From Takakia lepidozioides (lineage: Eukaryota; Streptophyta; Takakiopsida; Takakiales; Takakiaceae): DNA of 64,000 nt. Position 1 is the stretch's first letter. Each line of letters opens with the position of its first letter. The position numbers were made by a program, and so were the translations under genes. Positions 11,347 to 22,719 of the stretch are shown piece by piece. The notes under the pieces were generated by a model, which searched no databases, was not told where the DNA came from, and was given only the letters and a program-made list of their open reading frames with translations. Where the stretch lies: contig CM060731.1 in assembly GCA_030704615.1 (NCBI GenBank), positions 3,844,001-3,908,000 on the forward strand, given 5' to 3'.

Positions 11347-11919
11347 TGTTGTGACTTTACCATACTGGAAGTCAATGTCAAGGACGAGAACATGACTGAA
11401 CACAAACAAGAGATCATACTAGAGGTATAAGACTAGACAAGAAGTCAAGGTCGGCGTGGCCGAATGCACGATGAGTAAATAGGAATCAAGACGATCTTTA
11501 TAACAATGAACAAGAGTACAAGTTATTGGAACACAACTTGAATACTGGAATGCTGGAAACTGGACTAGAGTACCAGATATTGGAAACTGGGCTAGAGTAC
11601 TGGGAACTCGAAACAAGAGTAGCTTAAACTGGTGTTGGCGAGACTGAAGAGTGTCCAGTCTCGCCTCCTATATATACTGGCTACTAAGAAACTTCCCTAA
11701 GAAGCTTCCCCTATGGAGGTTTCTTGCTGGAGAAGTTTCTTGAGCAGTTTCCCAAGTTACTCTTGGTAATTTGATAAACTCCCGGTAACTTGGTAAGTAA
11801 TGATAAATTATGGTAGATTATGATAAATCACGGTAAGTCATGGTAACTTTTGATAACATGGTAACTTGGTAACTTCTGGTATTACTCCTGGTAAGTTCCT
11901 CTGGGCTATGTCCGTGACA
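11347..11919 (-). repeat. 3' LTR of the Ty3/gypsy element
   Basis: Read on the minus strand, the LTR starts TGTCACGGACATAGCC just after the purine tract GAGGAGGGGGTGA and ends in GTCACAACA, giving TG...CA ends. A TATATATAGGAGGCG box lies near 11,675 and marks the likely Pol II start. The inside is rich in short GGTAACTT-type repeats. Boundaries are by eye. Confidence 0.65.
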
Positions 11920-12521
11920 TCACCCCCTCCTCTAGCACTGAGTTCCTTGAGGAGCGGTAAAATCTTAGATTTGCTTAGAGTTGGAGAAATCCAAAATCCG
12001 GCGAATGGTACTTGCCAAGTATTCGGCTTTTCGTTCTTGACTCAAATGGTTTATACGTCCCTGCAACCATTGATAGTGTCAAACACCTTGAACTTGGGAC
12101 CACGCAGTGATTTGAGCATTCTGATTTTCGAAGCTGCCTTCAAACATGATTTTGTTGCCCTCTGGGTCCGAAGCCTCAACCTCCAACAGAATTATCAAAC
12201 TTCGAATAGACTCCACTTGCCGTCGTACGGAGTCCAGACGAGGAAGTACACGTCGCATTGGTGGCCCATCGTCTCGAGAGCGACGACGTGATGTTGAAGG
12301 TCGTGACAGTCGGAACGGCTGATCTGGTAGTTGGGTAAGTGACAACTTCAATGTATCTGGTTCCTATGACTCCATGCTGCCAATACAAGATGCAAGAGTA
12401 CTGGAAGTGTAGCTATATATACTGATGTGTGGTGCTCCTCCCTCCTTAGTGTGTATCAGGTACATTGAATGTGGAGTCTTCGCCTTGAAGCTAACTTGAC
12501 TGACATCATCGTTGCGACGTC

Positions 12522-13133
12522 TTATTGACGTTTAGCTCGGGGCTTAGCTGGATATCGTTGATGAAACTCTTGGACTTTGTCAGATGCATTGGCGAGGTTA
12601 GATGAAGGTTCCCATGTTCGTTCGCTGATGTCGTAGCATTTCCAATGTCCGAAATACTTAAGATGTTTATACTTGATGCGAGCGTTTAGGACTTCATCAA
12701 CTTCATACTCGATTTCCTGATTGACTTCGATTGGTGGAGATGGTACGGAGACTCTCCCTGGATATTCGATGGATGATACAATCCCAATAATGAAACATGA
12801 AAGATGATGGATGCGCATACTTCGTGGGAGGTCAAGCCGAAAACTGACCGGATTTATTTGTCGAATAATTTGAATGGTCCTAAGGCGTAATAATCCAACT
12901 TCTTGATGGTCGCGAGGTTTGTATGTCCCGTCGAAGAAGCCAACACGATCCCCCAACCCTTCAACTGGGGTTGGAGTTGGCGACGTTGATCTGCATACTC
13001 CTTGTATTGTTTTGAGCTTTGGTGAGGTGAAATGTAGCCATTGTGAATCGTAGCAAGATGAGTAGCAAGGTTTTCTGCAGCAGAGGGCTTCCATAGCTTC
13101 ATGTGGAAAGGGTTTGCTCGAGGATGATGACAC
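12522..13133 (-). pseudogene. Ty3 integrase C-terminal part and chromodomain
   Basis: The 203-residue frame has a GDRVGFFDGTYKPR-like integrase C-terminal segment, a FRLDLPRSMRIHHLS segment and a chromodomain near residues 135-190 (EYEVDEVLNARIKYK, then WEPSSNLANA). Chromodomains of this kind direct chromovirus integration to particular chromatin. This frame is intact, but the upstream integrase is in a different frame. Confidence 0.85.
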
Positions 13134-13216
13134 TAATTGGAGAAAAATGGAGTTTGCTTGGTCGAAGAATGTATAGTGTTGTTGTAGGCAAACTCAACCA
13201 ATGACAGAAGGTCCGT

Positions 13217-13489
13217 CTAATTATCTTGGTCATAATTTCTCATACAGCGGAGATATTGCTCCAAAATCTGGTTACCGTTCGGTTTGACCATCAGTCTGTG
13301 GATGATAGCTGTAGAGAGGTTGATCTTAGATCCAATATGTGAAATAAATCCCCTCCAGAAATTTGATATGAACTGTGGTCCTCGATCAGATACGTTGACC
13401 TTCGGGAGTCCATGAATGTGGTAGATATTATTGAGGAAGAGTATTGCAGTTTCCTCGTAACGTCTTATACATGGAATGAAATGTGTCAT
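13217..13489 (-). pseudogene. Ty3 integrase core fragment
   Basis: The frame reads THFIPCIRRYEETAILFL, then HGLPKVNVSDRGPQFISNFW, which is the second catalytic Asp region (SDRGPQF), and later ILEQYLRCMRNYDQD. The usual catalytic Glu region (YHPQTDGQTE) is degraded (IIHRLMVKPNGN), consistent with a frame change. Upstream, near 13,650, CDPCARSEE matches the zinc-binding end. Confidence 0.85.
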
Positions 13490-14247
13490 CTTCGTAAAAA
13501 CGATCTACAATAAAAGGATTGATGAATCGGTGGTCTTGGAAATTGGAAGGTCCGTTATAAAGTCCATAGACACGGACGACCATGGACCCTTGGAAGGTAA
13601 TGGTGAAGAAGGCCGTAGGTGATGTCGTGGTTCTTCGCTTCTAGCACATGGGTCGCAAGATGTTATTTATAATTTTTTCAGAGGTTTTACATCTGCGGCC
13701 CACCAATAGTCCCTGGATATCAATTCCATTGTTTTGTGAAGCTGAAATGTGGCAGCGGAGGAAGGAAGATCATGAATGTTTGAAGAATTCGAAGTCGTGT
13801 AGGTCCTAGAGGTACATAGAGAAGTCCCTTGAAATAAAGTAAGTATCTTTTAATTCGAAGTCGTTTGTAACATGTGGGTTATCTCGAGATCGATTTAGTG
13901 ACTTGTAGTGTCGTAACAAATTAATCGCTCTTCAGTGCTTCCTGAATCTCCTTAGATCTATCTACATCGTCATATGTGGACATGGATAACATATTCAAGT
14001 GGAGATTGCTAGTTTCAAGATGATGGCTTTCTGTTGGTCAAAAACTACATCCCATTCTTTTGCGCAAGATACGATCGTCGAGAAAGAGCATCTGGTTTTC
14101 CTGAAAATGTCCGGGACAGGAAGTACTAACAAAATCAACCTGCTAGTGACATACTCCATCTCGCTTGAGTCGATTCAAACACCGAGCAATATAAATACTC
14201 GAGGTTTTGTGATCGGTATAGGACTGTGACCTGATGTTTAGCTCCCT

Positions 14248-15300
14248 CTAATAGAGACGCCACTCCTCAAAAAACATCGATAATCGTAGAAGTTCTGTGC
14301 ATGGATTCATAATGACTCCGCAGCGGAAAAATTTGCGAGAACGAAAAACCAAAGGGTGAAGTTGGCCTTTTGTACGTAGTGAGAGAGTATTCGCGCCAAG
14401 TGCAAAGTCCGAGCATCTGCTCCAAAAAGAATGGTTTGATGGGTATGTCATGTACAGTATTGGAGCCATTGTAAATGTCTGCTTCAGCCTTTCAAATGCT
14501 TGGTCAGCCTTCTCGTCCCATACAAAATTGTCATTCCCTGTGGTGTGTCAAGATGCAGCGATTTGGAGTAGTCTTGATGAAGATTCTATAAAAATTACAA
14601 ATCCTAGAAAAATTGTACATCCTCGGACAGAAGTGGTTTAATCCACTCGATGATGGTTTGTATTTTCTTCTGATCCATAAATACTCATTTGTCGGAAATA
14701 ATGTAGCCCAAAATTCGATTTCGAGATTGGTGGAAAAGACATTTTCCAACTTGTTTATATCGTTCTTTTTCTCCAATTATCAAAGACAAGCGTACATGAC
14801 GACCATGTCTCTCCATTTGTGAAAAATATCCAAATGTCGTCCAAATAGATGGACTACAAAGTCATCTAAAAATTCTCGAAATATGTCATTCATTATGTGT
14901 TGAAAAAATTGCTGAAGCATTTGTAAGACCGAAAGACAAACACTTATTCGAAATGTCCGTACCTTGTGCGAAAAACAGTCTTCATTCGTCTCATTCTTTT
15001 ATTCATACAGGTTGTAAGCTCATCTCAAGTCGATCTTGTGAAAAAATTTGCTCGTCCAAGTTGTTCGAGGGTCCGGAAATCAGCGGTAATGGGTAACGTT
15101 TTTATAGTGACTTTGTTGAGCCCACGATAGTCCTACACATGCGTAACGATCCGTCTTCTTTCACAAATAAGATAGGTGCTCCGGGGTGTGATTTCAAATG
15201 TCGAATGAACTTCTTTGACAAATTTTCATCAATGTATTCGCGTTACGCAGCCAGCTCCGTTGAGATAAATGTAGATCGGGCCGAATGGTGGTTTGAGTTC
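14248..15300 (-). pseudogene. Ty3 reverse transcriptase and RNase H remnants
   Basis: Minus-strand sequence near 15,185-15,140 encodes [16 protein letters not shown], the conserved RT block before the polymerase core, followed by YPLPLI in another frame. At 14,469-14,250 the frame contains CSDFALGA and TKGQLHPLVFRSRKF, then FFEEWRL, matching the RNase H start. Frame changes interrupt the sequence throughout and the YxDD box was not found intact. Confidence 0.7.
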
Positions 15301-15539
15301 TTCTTGCAACTCAATTGCACAATCATAACGGGCGATGTTTGGCAACATATCTGCATTTTTTTTCTCGGGAAGACATCCTTGACATCTGATATTGAGGGGG
15401 GTAATGTCGAAGTACCTGGTCTGTTTGGTTTTTGATCGGTAGTCGCATAAAGTGCAAATGTCGCGTTTTTTTTGTAGCTCTTATGAAGGCTTTAGCTCAA
15501 GAAACAGGGGTTGACTAACCTTTGGTACTTTGCATTTTT

Positions 15540-15850
15540 TGTCTTGCCGAATTTTTGTGATTGCTAGTCGATGTCCGGATTATGAAGTACAAACCAAGGA
15601 AATCCAAGGATCACAGGATTCGTTGGAGACTGGATGAATTGATGGAAAACAATCTGTGATGCTGATTGATTTTAAGCTTCACTTCAAGGGGTCGCGAGTT
15701 TCATGGTCAATATTTCCTGATGCTAACGATCGTCCATCGATGACTTCAACAGGGGCCGAGAATTTCTTTCTTACGAGCGTTAAATTGTGTTGCTTCGCAA
15801 AGTCTTTGTCAATAAAACGCGAAGCGCCTGAGTCCAAAAGTGTTTCTACA
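15540..15850 (-). pseudogene. Ty3 aspartic protease remnant
   Basis: Minus-strand codons at about 15,850-15,780 read VETLLDSGASRFIDKDFA, which holds the DSGA active-site motif of retropepsins. About 60 codons on, FIQSPTNPVILGFPW and HNPDIDW match the usual end of the protease and start of the RT linker. A stop or frame break lies between them. Confidence 0.75.
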
Positions 15851-16260
15851 GAGATATCTCCGATTTTGCATCATGATCTTTACTGGAACTATGAAACAAG
15901 GTAATTTTGATTGGAGGTAGAAATAGACCTTTTTGGTGAGGAATTTGGGGTGTCCAGCCGCATGGTTTCTAAAACAGGGTACATTTTGATGACACCTTCA
16001 CCTTCCCCATGCTTCATACAACCATCCATCATAATTACTCGAAAAGTGACTCCCGATGCATGTTGGCAACAAGATGATCGGCAAGTTCAGTTTTTTTTTA
16101 TCGGCATAAAGCAGATCACAGTGTATGCATCTGTATTGTCGTCTATTAGACGCACCAAGTTCATGGACCCTTGCCCTCGTGTAGGCCTCGCATATGAGGA
16201 CTCATATTCATCAGTATCATTGTATCGCGGTATCCCTCCGGTTCTCTATCATTTGCCTCC

Positions 16261-17500
16261 CTCATCGTGAATGCGCAGTCTCCCCAACAATTGCAGCGCC
16301 AACGTGAAAAACCTAACATTCCAATATCTAGCATAACTCACGCAACGACATTTTTGAACCCTGAAATTGCATGCATGGGCGTTCAACCCCCTAAAACCTC
16401 TAACAATGGAGTGCATGAGCCTAAACCTAAACCCTAAACACCAAACCAAAATGAAAGGACTTCAAATAATATGAAATATCTCCGTAGGAGAGTGTCATGG
16501 CCGCCATATGTGCACGTCCTGCAGCTCACAACTAAACTATGGAAACAACCCTTATCGAGGTCGCTCTTTCAAATACCAAGCAAAGAATCATGCAATAAAG
16601 TTGTACTCACGTACAATTTGTAACACACAAAAGAATAAGCGTCTACCCTAAACTCCATATGAAAAAAGTGTGAGTGTTCACCTCAGCTTCATGTCAATGC
16701 TTGCATGAGTGCCCATAAGTACCAACAGCCCCACTTTGCAGTTTCCTAAGTAGGTAGTGAGAAAACGATACAGACGGGGCGGTAGTGTGCATTAAGGCTA
16801 GCACACACATACTTATCTAGTTCACTCATTTACCTGCTATTGCCCTGATTGATCTGTTCCCTCCTTTTCAGTATCTCTACTTTGGAATGTCCCACATTTC
16901 TGAACCTATGCATAAATATAGTGAAAGTACCCACAAAGAAGGGAACCTGCGAAGAGATTGGGTTGTCGGGATGCTCGATGCAGAACTCACTCACCCACAG
17001 GACCTGCACGCAATTCAGATTTGGAGTGGAAGCGGTGCAACCATTGAAGACGGCCACAACATCCTGCTTCGTATGCCGATTCTCCATTCCTATCCACAAA
17101 CTCGACCTGCATGACGGGACACGGTACGCCAACGCCATCAAGCGCAACGATAGCGACATTTTGCGATGCCTGCCAACAACGCAACGTCCTGTCTCATCTG
17201 ATACGTCTATTCCACCTACCCTCATCATTTTACATGCAATGCCATACCATGTATGCAATGGATGCAAGCTGTGGCATGGGGAGGATGAAGGCATGCAGGG
17301 GGATGGGGGACGATGCCATGCATGAGGTGAGGATGGGAGGCGGGATGGGGATAGGTGAGAGGACATGTGTCATGTCCTGGCAGAGGGTACATGAGGCACG
17401 GGAGGGCTGCCGCGCGGTTTGCGGGCGACGGACTGGGGGGGTGGGGCGGGGTCCACGCTGGTTGAACCGGCTCCCTCGCATTGAACTCCAAGGCACCATC
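16261..17500. other. Unassigned interval
   Basis: No supported gene. A short CCTAAACCTAAACCCTAAAC tract at about 16,419-16,438 resembles plant telomere-type repeat but is only a few units long. Overlapping open frames at 16,830-17,366 on both strands show no family I recognise; the sequence there is more GC-rich and could be coding or a decayed transposon. Confidence 0.35.
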
Positions 17501-17517
17501 TATTACTTGGCCACTTG

Positions 17518-17600
17518 CACACACACACAGGAGATTGCACTTGGGCTTAGATGACACTTGACACTTGGGCCAACGGCACAGGCTACCCTATATAAGTTAA
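17518..17600. repeat. Isolated copy of the 53-55 kb repeat motif
   Basis: The string GGAGATTGCACTTGGGCTTA, followed by GATGACACTTGACACTTGGG, CCAACGGCACAGGCTACCC and TATATAAG, is the same motif that occurs repeatedly at 53.3-55.2 kb. Here it is single, about 36 kb away from the array. Confidence 0.75.
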
Positions 17601-18356
17601 TCTGCTTGATAATGTCATGGTGTTTGTAGCTGAATAAAGGAACCTCCCAGGGTTGAACCCCAGACCCACCGGCCAAAGCAATATGTGTGAGCGGGCTCTA
17701 GGCCAAGCGAATTTGAACCCATGACTACCTGCCAAGCAGGCTCGTTGTAAGAGGAGGCGTCTGCATGCGGAGCAGAGCGATGGCGGGGTGGTTGGGTGCG
17801 CTCCTCCTCCGCAGGGCAGTGTGGGCAGCGGGCAGCCATGGGCCGGGAGGCCTCGCCTCACGCACCACATTCCTGCTCCCGCATGTGGAGCTCTACAGCT
17901 TGCTAATTTCGGGGTCTAGTCCCTGGCAAGTGTTTCCTTCCCAGGTTGCAGGGATACCGAGGAAAGGTGTGGATTTGCCGGTTTTCGTTGCCGTCTTTTA
18001 TTTGGGGTCTCAGCACTATAGAGGATTCAGGCATGATGGCATAAACTACGCCTCCTTTGGCAGAAGAGGATAAATCTTTGGTCGTTCAAGGGCTCTAATC
18101 GACATCCTTGTACACCTCTGGTAGCTCTTGAAAAAATGTACAGCAGCAAGACCACATTGAATTTCTATGAGCGGCAGAGAGATTTTCATGGCTTGCTTTT
18201 GGCCACAGCCCTTTTGGATACCTTTTTCAGGAATACGCACGAGTTTTTTTTGGAGAGACAGAGAGAGAGAGATTTTATGGTGTTCTAAACTAGCATTTCT
18301 CAATGAACTCAGGCCATCAGGAGCTGCTACAGATTATATCCGGTGTGTGCATGCAG

Positions 18357-18436
18357 GCCTAGCTATAAGCATAGAACATCTTTGGCAGGAGTTCACGTCA
18401 GATGCTTCACACTGGTGGGACAACAGGCCTGACAAG
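18357..18436 (+). pseudogene. OSB-type PDF motif, first half exon (19-kb locus)
   Basis: This 80-base exon-like block follows a GTGCATGCAG acceptor and ends at an AAG|GTGGGG donor. It encodes LAISIEHLWQEFTSD and then WWDNRPDK. W-x-DNR with the following PDF segment is the PDF motif of organellar single-stranded-DNA-binding (OSB) proteins. Exons at 28,109-28,188 and 44,627-44,706 have exactly the same length and phase. It precedes the PPR frame at 19,106 on the same strand. Confidence 0.7.
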
Positions 18437-18741
18437 GTGGGGCTATCTCAATTTTACCCAAATCATTTCTAGTTTGCAGAATAAATTGGCTTCAATATTA
18501 ATTCGCCCAAACCTGGGATATTCTTGTTTTTGGGACTGGATCACAGTTTCAGGTGATGCAGTTGATGACAGGCAAGTCTGTCGCACCTGCCATAGCGGTT
18601 CTCATAGTTGGGTCAGTCTATTGCTAATCCATGATACATTTATATTGGTTAGTCAATGTTGTGTCCAGTTGTTTGAAGTGATGCTTGTGGAGCTTTGGTG
18701 TTTGAACCTGATGCTCAGCTGCAAATGTGTGATTTTTACAG

Positions 18742-18951
18742 AAAAGTCGAATACCGCAGAACTCCAGATATAAGAACACAAAGGAGGTCCTATCGACTAG
18801 TGTTTGGCTGAATCCCCCTTGGCTGACATCAGAGCTAGTGGGCATGATACAAGGTGGAGAACAACTTACTGTCGATATACGCCATACAGCTGCAGGCCAA
18901 GAATACAATGGGTATTGTTTTGGTGGTGATTCAGGGGCTCTCTATGCTTGA
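18742..18951 (+). pseudogene. OSB-type PDF motif, second half exon (19-kb locus)
   Basis: After a TTTTTACAG acceptor the frame stays in phase with the first half and reads PQNSRYKNTKEVL, then WLNPPWLTSELVG, and ends at a stop at 18,951. This corresponds to the P-DF-K-KEALW part of the OSB motif, with DF replaced by NS. The tail GQEYNG followed by GTATTG matches a possible donor conserved at the other loci, but joining to the PPR frame at 19,106 would not be in phase here. Confidence 0.6.
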
Positions 18952-19105
18952 ATACATAATCTGTGACATGCTTCAATTTAAAAATTGGCACATTTACTCT
19001 CAACGTAGAGGGCGACAATAGTTTTTAGCCCTGTTAATATGTTGCAAGAAGGCTAAGTGAGATATGATGGGAGTTGGAGTGTAAAGGCTTACAGTACTTA
19101 AGAGT

Positions 19106-21274
19106 TTGGAGTCATGCATGACAGAAGGGATGAATAAGACAAATTCGTTTGTCAGCCATCAGGATGGCACCAGGGGTAGTGCATCCACCACCACCAGTGT
19201 TGTTGAAAGAGGCTCAATGGAGGGAGTCAACGGAAGCTCTTTTGGAACTTGTGAGGATGTGAGGACAACATGTAAGGCAGGACGGCTGGAAGAGGCGCTG
19301 CACATTTTGAGCCAACGGGGCCGTCAAGCAGACTGCACCACTTATCTCTGTCTCTTGCAGGAGTGCATCAATGTGAAAGCCATAGCAAAGGGAAAGCAGG
19401 TGCATGCCCACATTATCCAAAATGGATTCAAAACAAACACCCTTCTGCTCAATACCCTTGTCAACATGTATGCCAAGTGTGGGAGCCTGGTAGATGCCCG
19501 CCAAGTGTTTGAAGAAATGCCTGAACGAGATATGTTTACATGGACAATAATGATAACCGGATATGCCAAGCAAGGGTATGGTAGGGAGGCTTTGAAGATC
19601 TATGAGGAAATGCGATGGGAAGGGGTGATTCCTGACAGGGTCACGTTCAGTTGCATTCTCAATGCGTGTGCCAGCCTAGGAGCCCTGGAACAGGGCAAAC
19701 AAGTCCATGCGGACATTGTCAGAGCTGGATTGGTGTCAGATCTCATTCTAGAGACCTCCCTCGCCGATATGTATGCCAAATGTGGGAGCATGAAGGACGC
19801 TCGAAAAGTATTCGATAATATGGCTAAAGGAGATGTGGTCACATGGAGTGCAATGATCGCAGGATATGCTAAGCATGGGGGCGGTAAGGAGGCATTGGAG
19901 ATATATGAGCAAATGCAACAGGAAAGGGTGACCCCCAACAGAGTCACATTTATTTGTGTTCTTAATGCGTGTGCCAGCCTACAAGCCCTCGAAAAGGGCA
20001 GAGAGGTCCATGGTAATATAATCAATGCTGGAATTTCACCATATATTAATTTGGAGAATACCCTTGTGGACATGTATGCTAAGTGTGGAAGCATGAAGGA
20101 TGCACATGGTGTCTTTGACAATATGGCTAAGCGGGATGTGGTGTCTTGGAGTGCAATGATTGCAGGATATGCTCAGAATGGTTGTGGTAGGGAGGCTTTT
20201 GAGATATATTTGCACATGCAACAAGAAGCGGTGATGCCTAACAGAGTCACATTCATTTCCGTACTGAATGCATGTTCCATCCTAGGACAGCTTGAAAAGG
20301 GCAAAGAGGTCCATGTTGATATCATCAATGCTGGAACTGCACCATATATAAACTTGGAGAATGCCCTTGTTGACATGTATGCAAAGTGTGGGAGCATGAA
20401 GGATGCACGCCAAGTGTTTGACAAGATGGCTAAACGAGATGCAGTCTCATGGAGTGTGATGATTGCAGGTTATGCTCAGCATGGGTGTGGTCGGGAGGGT
20501 TTAAAGATCTATGAACAAATGCAACAAGAAGGAGTGACACCTGGCAGTGTCACATTTATATGTGTTCTAAATGCGTGTGCTCGGCTAGGAGCCCTGGAAA
20601 AGGGCAGTGAGATCCATGCTGACATCAATAGAGCTGGAATTGCCTCATGTGTTGATCTGGAGACTGCCCTTGCCGACATGTATGCCAACTGCGGGAGCAT
20701 CAAGGATGCACGCCAAGTGTTTGAGAATATGGCTGAACGAGATACGGTGTCATGGAGTGCAATGATCAGAGGATATGCTCAACATGGGTGTGGTAGGGAG
20801 GCGTTGGACATATATGAGCAAATGCAACAAGGAGGCATGCAGCCGGACAGTGTCACCTTTATATCTCTTCTCTCTGTGTGCAGCCATGCGGGCCTAGTGG
20901 ATGAAGGCCTTCATTACTTTGAATCCATGAGTCAAGATCATGGCCTAACTCCCACAGTAGAGCATTTTGGCTGCATGGTGGACCTTCTTGGCCGGGTAGG
21001 GCAATTGGATGAGGCAAAGGGCTTCATTCACAGAATGCCCATGAAACCAGATGCTGGGGTGTGGATGTCCCTGCTTGGTGCCTGCAGAATTCATGGTGAT
21101 GTAGAGGGAGCAGAATGTGCTGCAAAAAGCATTCTTGAGAGTGATCCACAGCATGCTGCAGCTTTGGCGCTGCTATCAAACATCTATGCTGCAGGTGGCA
21201 GGTGGGACAATAAAGCAAGGATAAGAAGAATGATGGAGGCCACAATTGTCAGCAAGGAGCCAGGTTACAGCTAA
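19106..21274 (+). CDS. PLS-type PPR protein, truncated in the E region (722 aa)
   Basis: The protein has five P-L-S triads of about 101 residues, each with MYAKCGS-type (one NCGS) and [11 protein letters not shown] segments, then the E-domain start ([30 protein letters not shown]). PPR proteins bind RNA one repeat per base and PLS-E/DYW members specify C-to-U editing sites in plastids and mitochondria. The frame ends at a TAA (21,272-21,274) after KEPGYS, where intact relatives continue with C-IE. The frame stays open beyond this stop, so a single nonsense change truncated it. It may be a decaying editing factor. OSB motif exons lie 155 bases upstream. Confidence 0.85.
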   Translation: MESCMTEGMNKTNSFVSHQDGTRGSASTTTSVVERGSMEGVNGSSFGTCEDVRTTCKAGRLEEALHILSQRGRQADCTTYLCLLQECINVKAIAKGKQVHAHIIQNGFKTNTLLLNTLVNMYAKCGSLVDARQVFEEMPERDMFTWTIMITGYAKQGYGREALKIYEEMRWEGVIPDRVTFSCILNACASLGALEQGKQVHADIVRAGLVSDLILETSLADMYAKCGSMKDARKVFDNMAKGDVVTWSAMIAGYAKHGGGKEALEIYEQMQQERVTPNRVTFICVLNACASLQALEKGREVHGNIINAGISPYINLENTLVDMYAKCGSMKDAHGVFDNMAKRDVVSWSAMIAGYAQNGCGREAFEIYLHMQQEAVMPNRVTFISVLNACSILGQLEKGKEVHVDIINAGTAPYINLENALVDMYAKCGSMKDARQVFDKMAKRDAVSWSVMIAGYAQHGCGREGLKIYEQMQQEGVTPGSVTFICVLNACARLGALEKGSEIHADINRAGIASCVDLETALADMYANCGSIKDARQVFENMAERDTVSWSAMIRGYAQHGCGREALDIYEQMQQGGMQPDSVTFISLLSVCSHAGLVDEGLHYFESMSQDHGLTPTVEHFGCMVDLLGRVGQLDEAKGFIHRMPMKPDAGVWMSLLGACRIHGDVEGAECAAKSILESDPQHAAALALLSNIYAAGGRWDNKARIRRMMEATIVSKEPGYS

Positions 21275-21592
21275 ATTTACTTCACAAGCAGCTGGATACA
21301 TTCTTTGCATAGGACAAAAACTGCAACCCCTAATCAAGAAATTTATGCTAATCTCAAGGGATTATCGAGGCGGATGAAGGTGGCCAAGTTTGTCCCTGAC
21401 ATGTGGTTGGTACTGCATGATTTCGAGGAGGAGCAAAAGGAATTCTTGGTTTGCCTCTACAGTGACAAGAATGCAATTGCTCTTGAGCTGGTCAGCCCCA
21501 CCAGGATGTTTATACCTCCACAATGGTGACTGTGTTGTTGGAACAGTTTTTGTATGAGACGCCAACCACTGTCACTATTTTCAAGATCTGAT
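21275..21592 (+). pseudogene. E+/DYW remnant of the 19-kb PPR gene
   Basis: Directly after the stop, the same frame encodes NQEIYANLKGLSRRMK, FVPDMWLVLHDFEEEQKEF and YSDKNAIALELVSP. These match the E+ region and the start of the DYW domain, but the catalytic HSE is changed (YSDKNA). About 90 bases that would hold the CGDCH zinc site are missing, and the sequence resumes as a weak match to [16 protein letters not shown] near 21,535-21,592. The deaminase cannot be functional. Confidence 0.8.
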
Positions 21593-21774
21593 TTGTCTTC
21601 TGTATGTTACTAGTGAAACAACAATCGGCCATGAAAGAAAGTCTGCCAGGCTAAACATGAGGATGGGAATGTCATAATTCTCAATGTGTTTCAAGTGAAA
21701 AGTGTAGTGAATGGAAACCATGTGGTACAGTCAAACCATGTGCTGCATCTACTGTGCGCTGCCCAAAGTGATGA

Positions 21775-22020
21775 TCATGGTGTACGTATGGTTATCAAAC
21801 AGATGCAGTGGAGTAATTGGAGTAACATTATAGCAGAGGATATTTTGAGAGATTGAAGGGTACAGTATGCATGGAAAAGGTCCTGCCAAAGGTGTTGATC
21901 ACTATTTACTTATGGTTATCAAACAGAAGCACTGGAGTCTTGTAAAACCTTATTGCACAGGATACTTCGACAGATTGCAGGGTACAGTATGCATGAAGAA
22001 GTTCCTGAAGTCAATGGGGG
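21775..22020. repeat. Tandem duplication of about 115 bases in PPR 3' flank
   Basis: Two adjacent units share TGGTTATCAAACAG, then a CACAGGATA or GCAGAGGATA segment, then GGGTACAGTATGCATG. Related sequence follows the DYW remnants at 25,175 and more weakly at 31,540 and 52,255, so it is part of the 3' flank shared by the PPR family and was doubled here. Confidence 0.6.
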
Positions 22021-22379
22021 TTGAAAGTTTTGCACCAGAAAATTTGAACAAGACTGCTCAAGAGTACTGAGGTATACTATTTCAAAGGTAAATTTCCTTT
22101 GGGCAGTGTTTAAATATCTATTGATACATGAGCTTCTACTTGCATGGGCATCTACCCTGGCAAGGCTGCAAGTGATACCTGCTCAGCCTTGGGAATCCAA
22201 AGAATGGTACAAATGCAATTCTTCATGGGTCTAAAAGCTGTGTGTGTTGAGCAATCCAGGCTCACGTTGGTGTGGACCCATATTTCTGATATTGTGGCCT
22301 TTTCGGTTGAAGGAGTACACTTCATATTGGATTTCTCATTCTTCTATTCATTTTGAGTGTGTGATGGATGGGGAGAGAG

Positions 22380-22672
22380 AATATACTCATGTTTGCGGTA
22401 TCATTGTGGCCATAGATGTGGGGCCTTGTGCCCTTGTGCCGAGCTTGGACGGAAACAGAGGGAACGGACAGTATCTTTGCGAGGGGCTCACTCCAGTAGG
22501 GCAAGAATACCCCGGACAATGTATCACATGGTTATTGTCTGCAGGTTGCCCGCCCATCGGGCAATTACAATTCTCTGCATATGCTTTTTGTTCAAAGGTA
22601 GGCTCCACGCCCTGAGTTTAAATTCTGTCTACTGCCGAAGGTAGGTAGGCCCTTCAGATCACCCTTAAGGTA
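22380..22672 (-). mobile_element. LINE 3' fragment in inverted orientation
   Basis: On the minus strand the frame contains ENCNCPMGGQPADN and HVIHCPGYSC, the same Cys/His cluster as the LINE copies at 7 kb and 23 kb, here with one Cys changed. The end shows the shared GGCCACAATGATACCGCAAAC-type tail. About 130 bases between the zinc cluster and the tail are deleted. It sits head-to-head with the plus-strand LINE that starts about 50-100 bases away. Confidence 0.75.
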
Positions 22673-22719
22673 GGGCCCATATCATAGACTGGAAAGGGGG
22701 GGAGAGAGAGGGAGAGCTT

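Larger units (their letters stand above)
11347..16260 (-). mobile_element. Decayed Ty3/gypsy chromovirus, 5' LTR not found
   Basis: Domains appear on the minus strand in Ty3 order: gag-like acidic/basic region (about 16,240-16,050), aspartic protease (about 15,850-15,560), reverse transcriptase (15,300-14,650), RNase H (14,470-14,250), an HHCC zinc CDPC segment near 13,650, integrase core (13,489-13,217) and a chromodomain (about 12,730-12,555). The LTR lies at 11,347-11,919 after a purine tract. Many frameshifts and stops break the polyprotein. No second LTR is visible up to 17 kb, so the 5' end was lost or lies in unrecognised sequence. Confidence 0.85.

Noticed and set aside
16419-16440. 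Telomere-type CCCTAAA repeats
   Set aside because: Only about three imperfect units; too short to be an interstitial telomere array.
19342-20703. Repeated antisense frames containing HLAYMSTR and similar
   Set aside because: They are the reverse strand of the PPR triads and recur with the 303-base period, so they are not genes.
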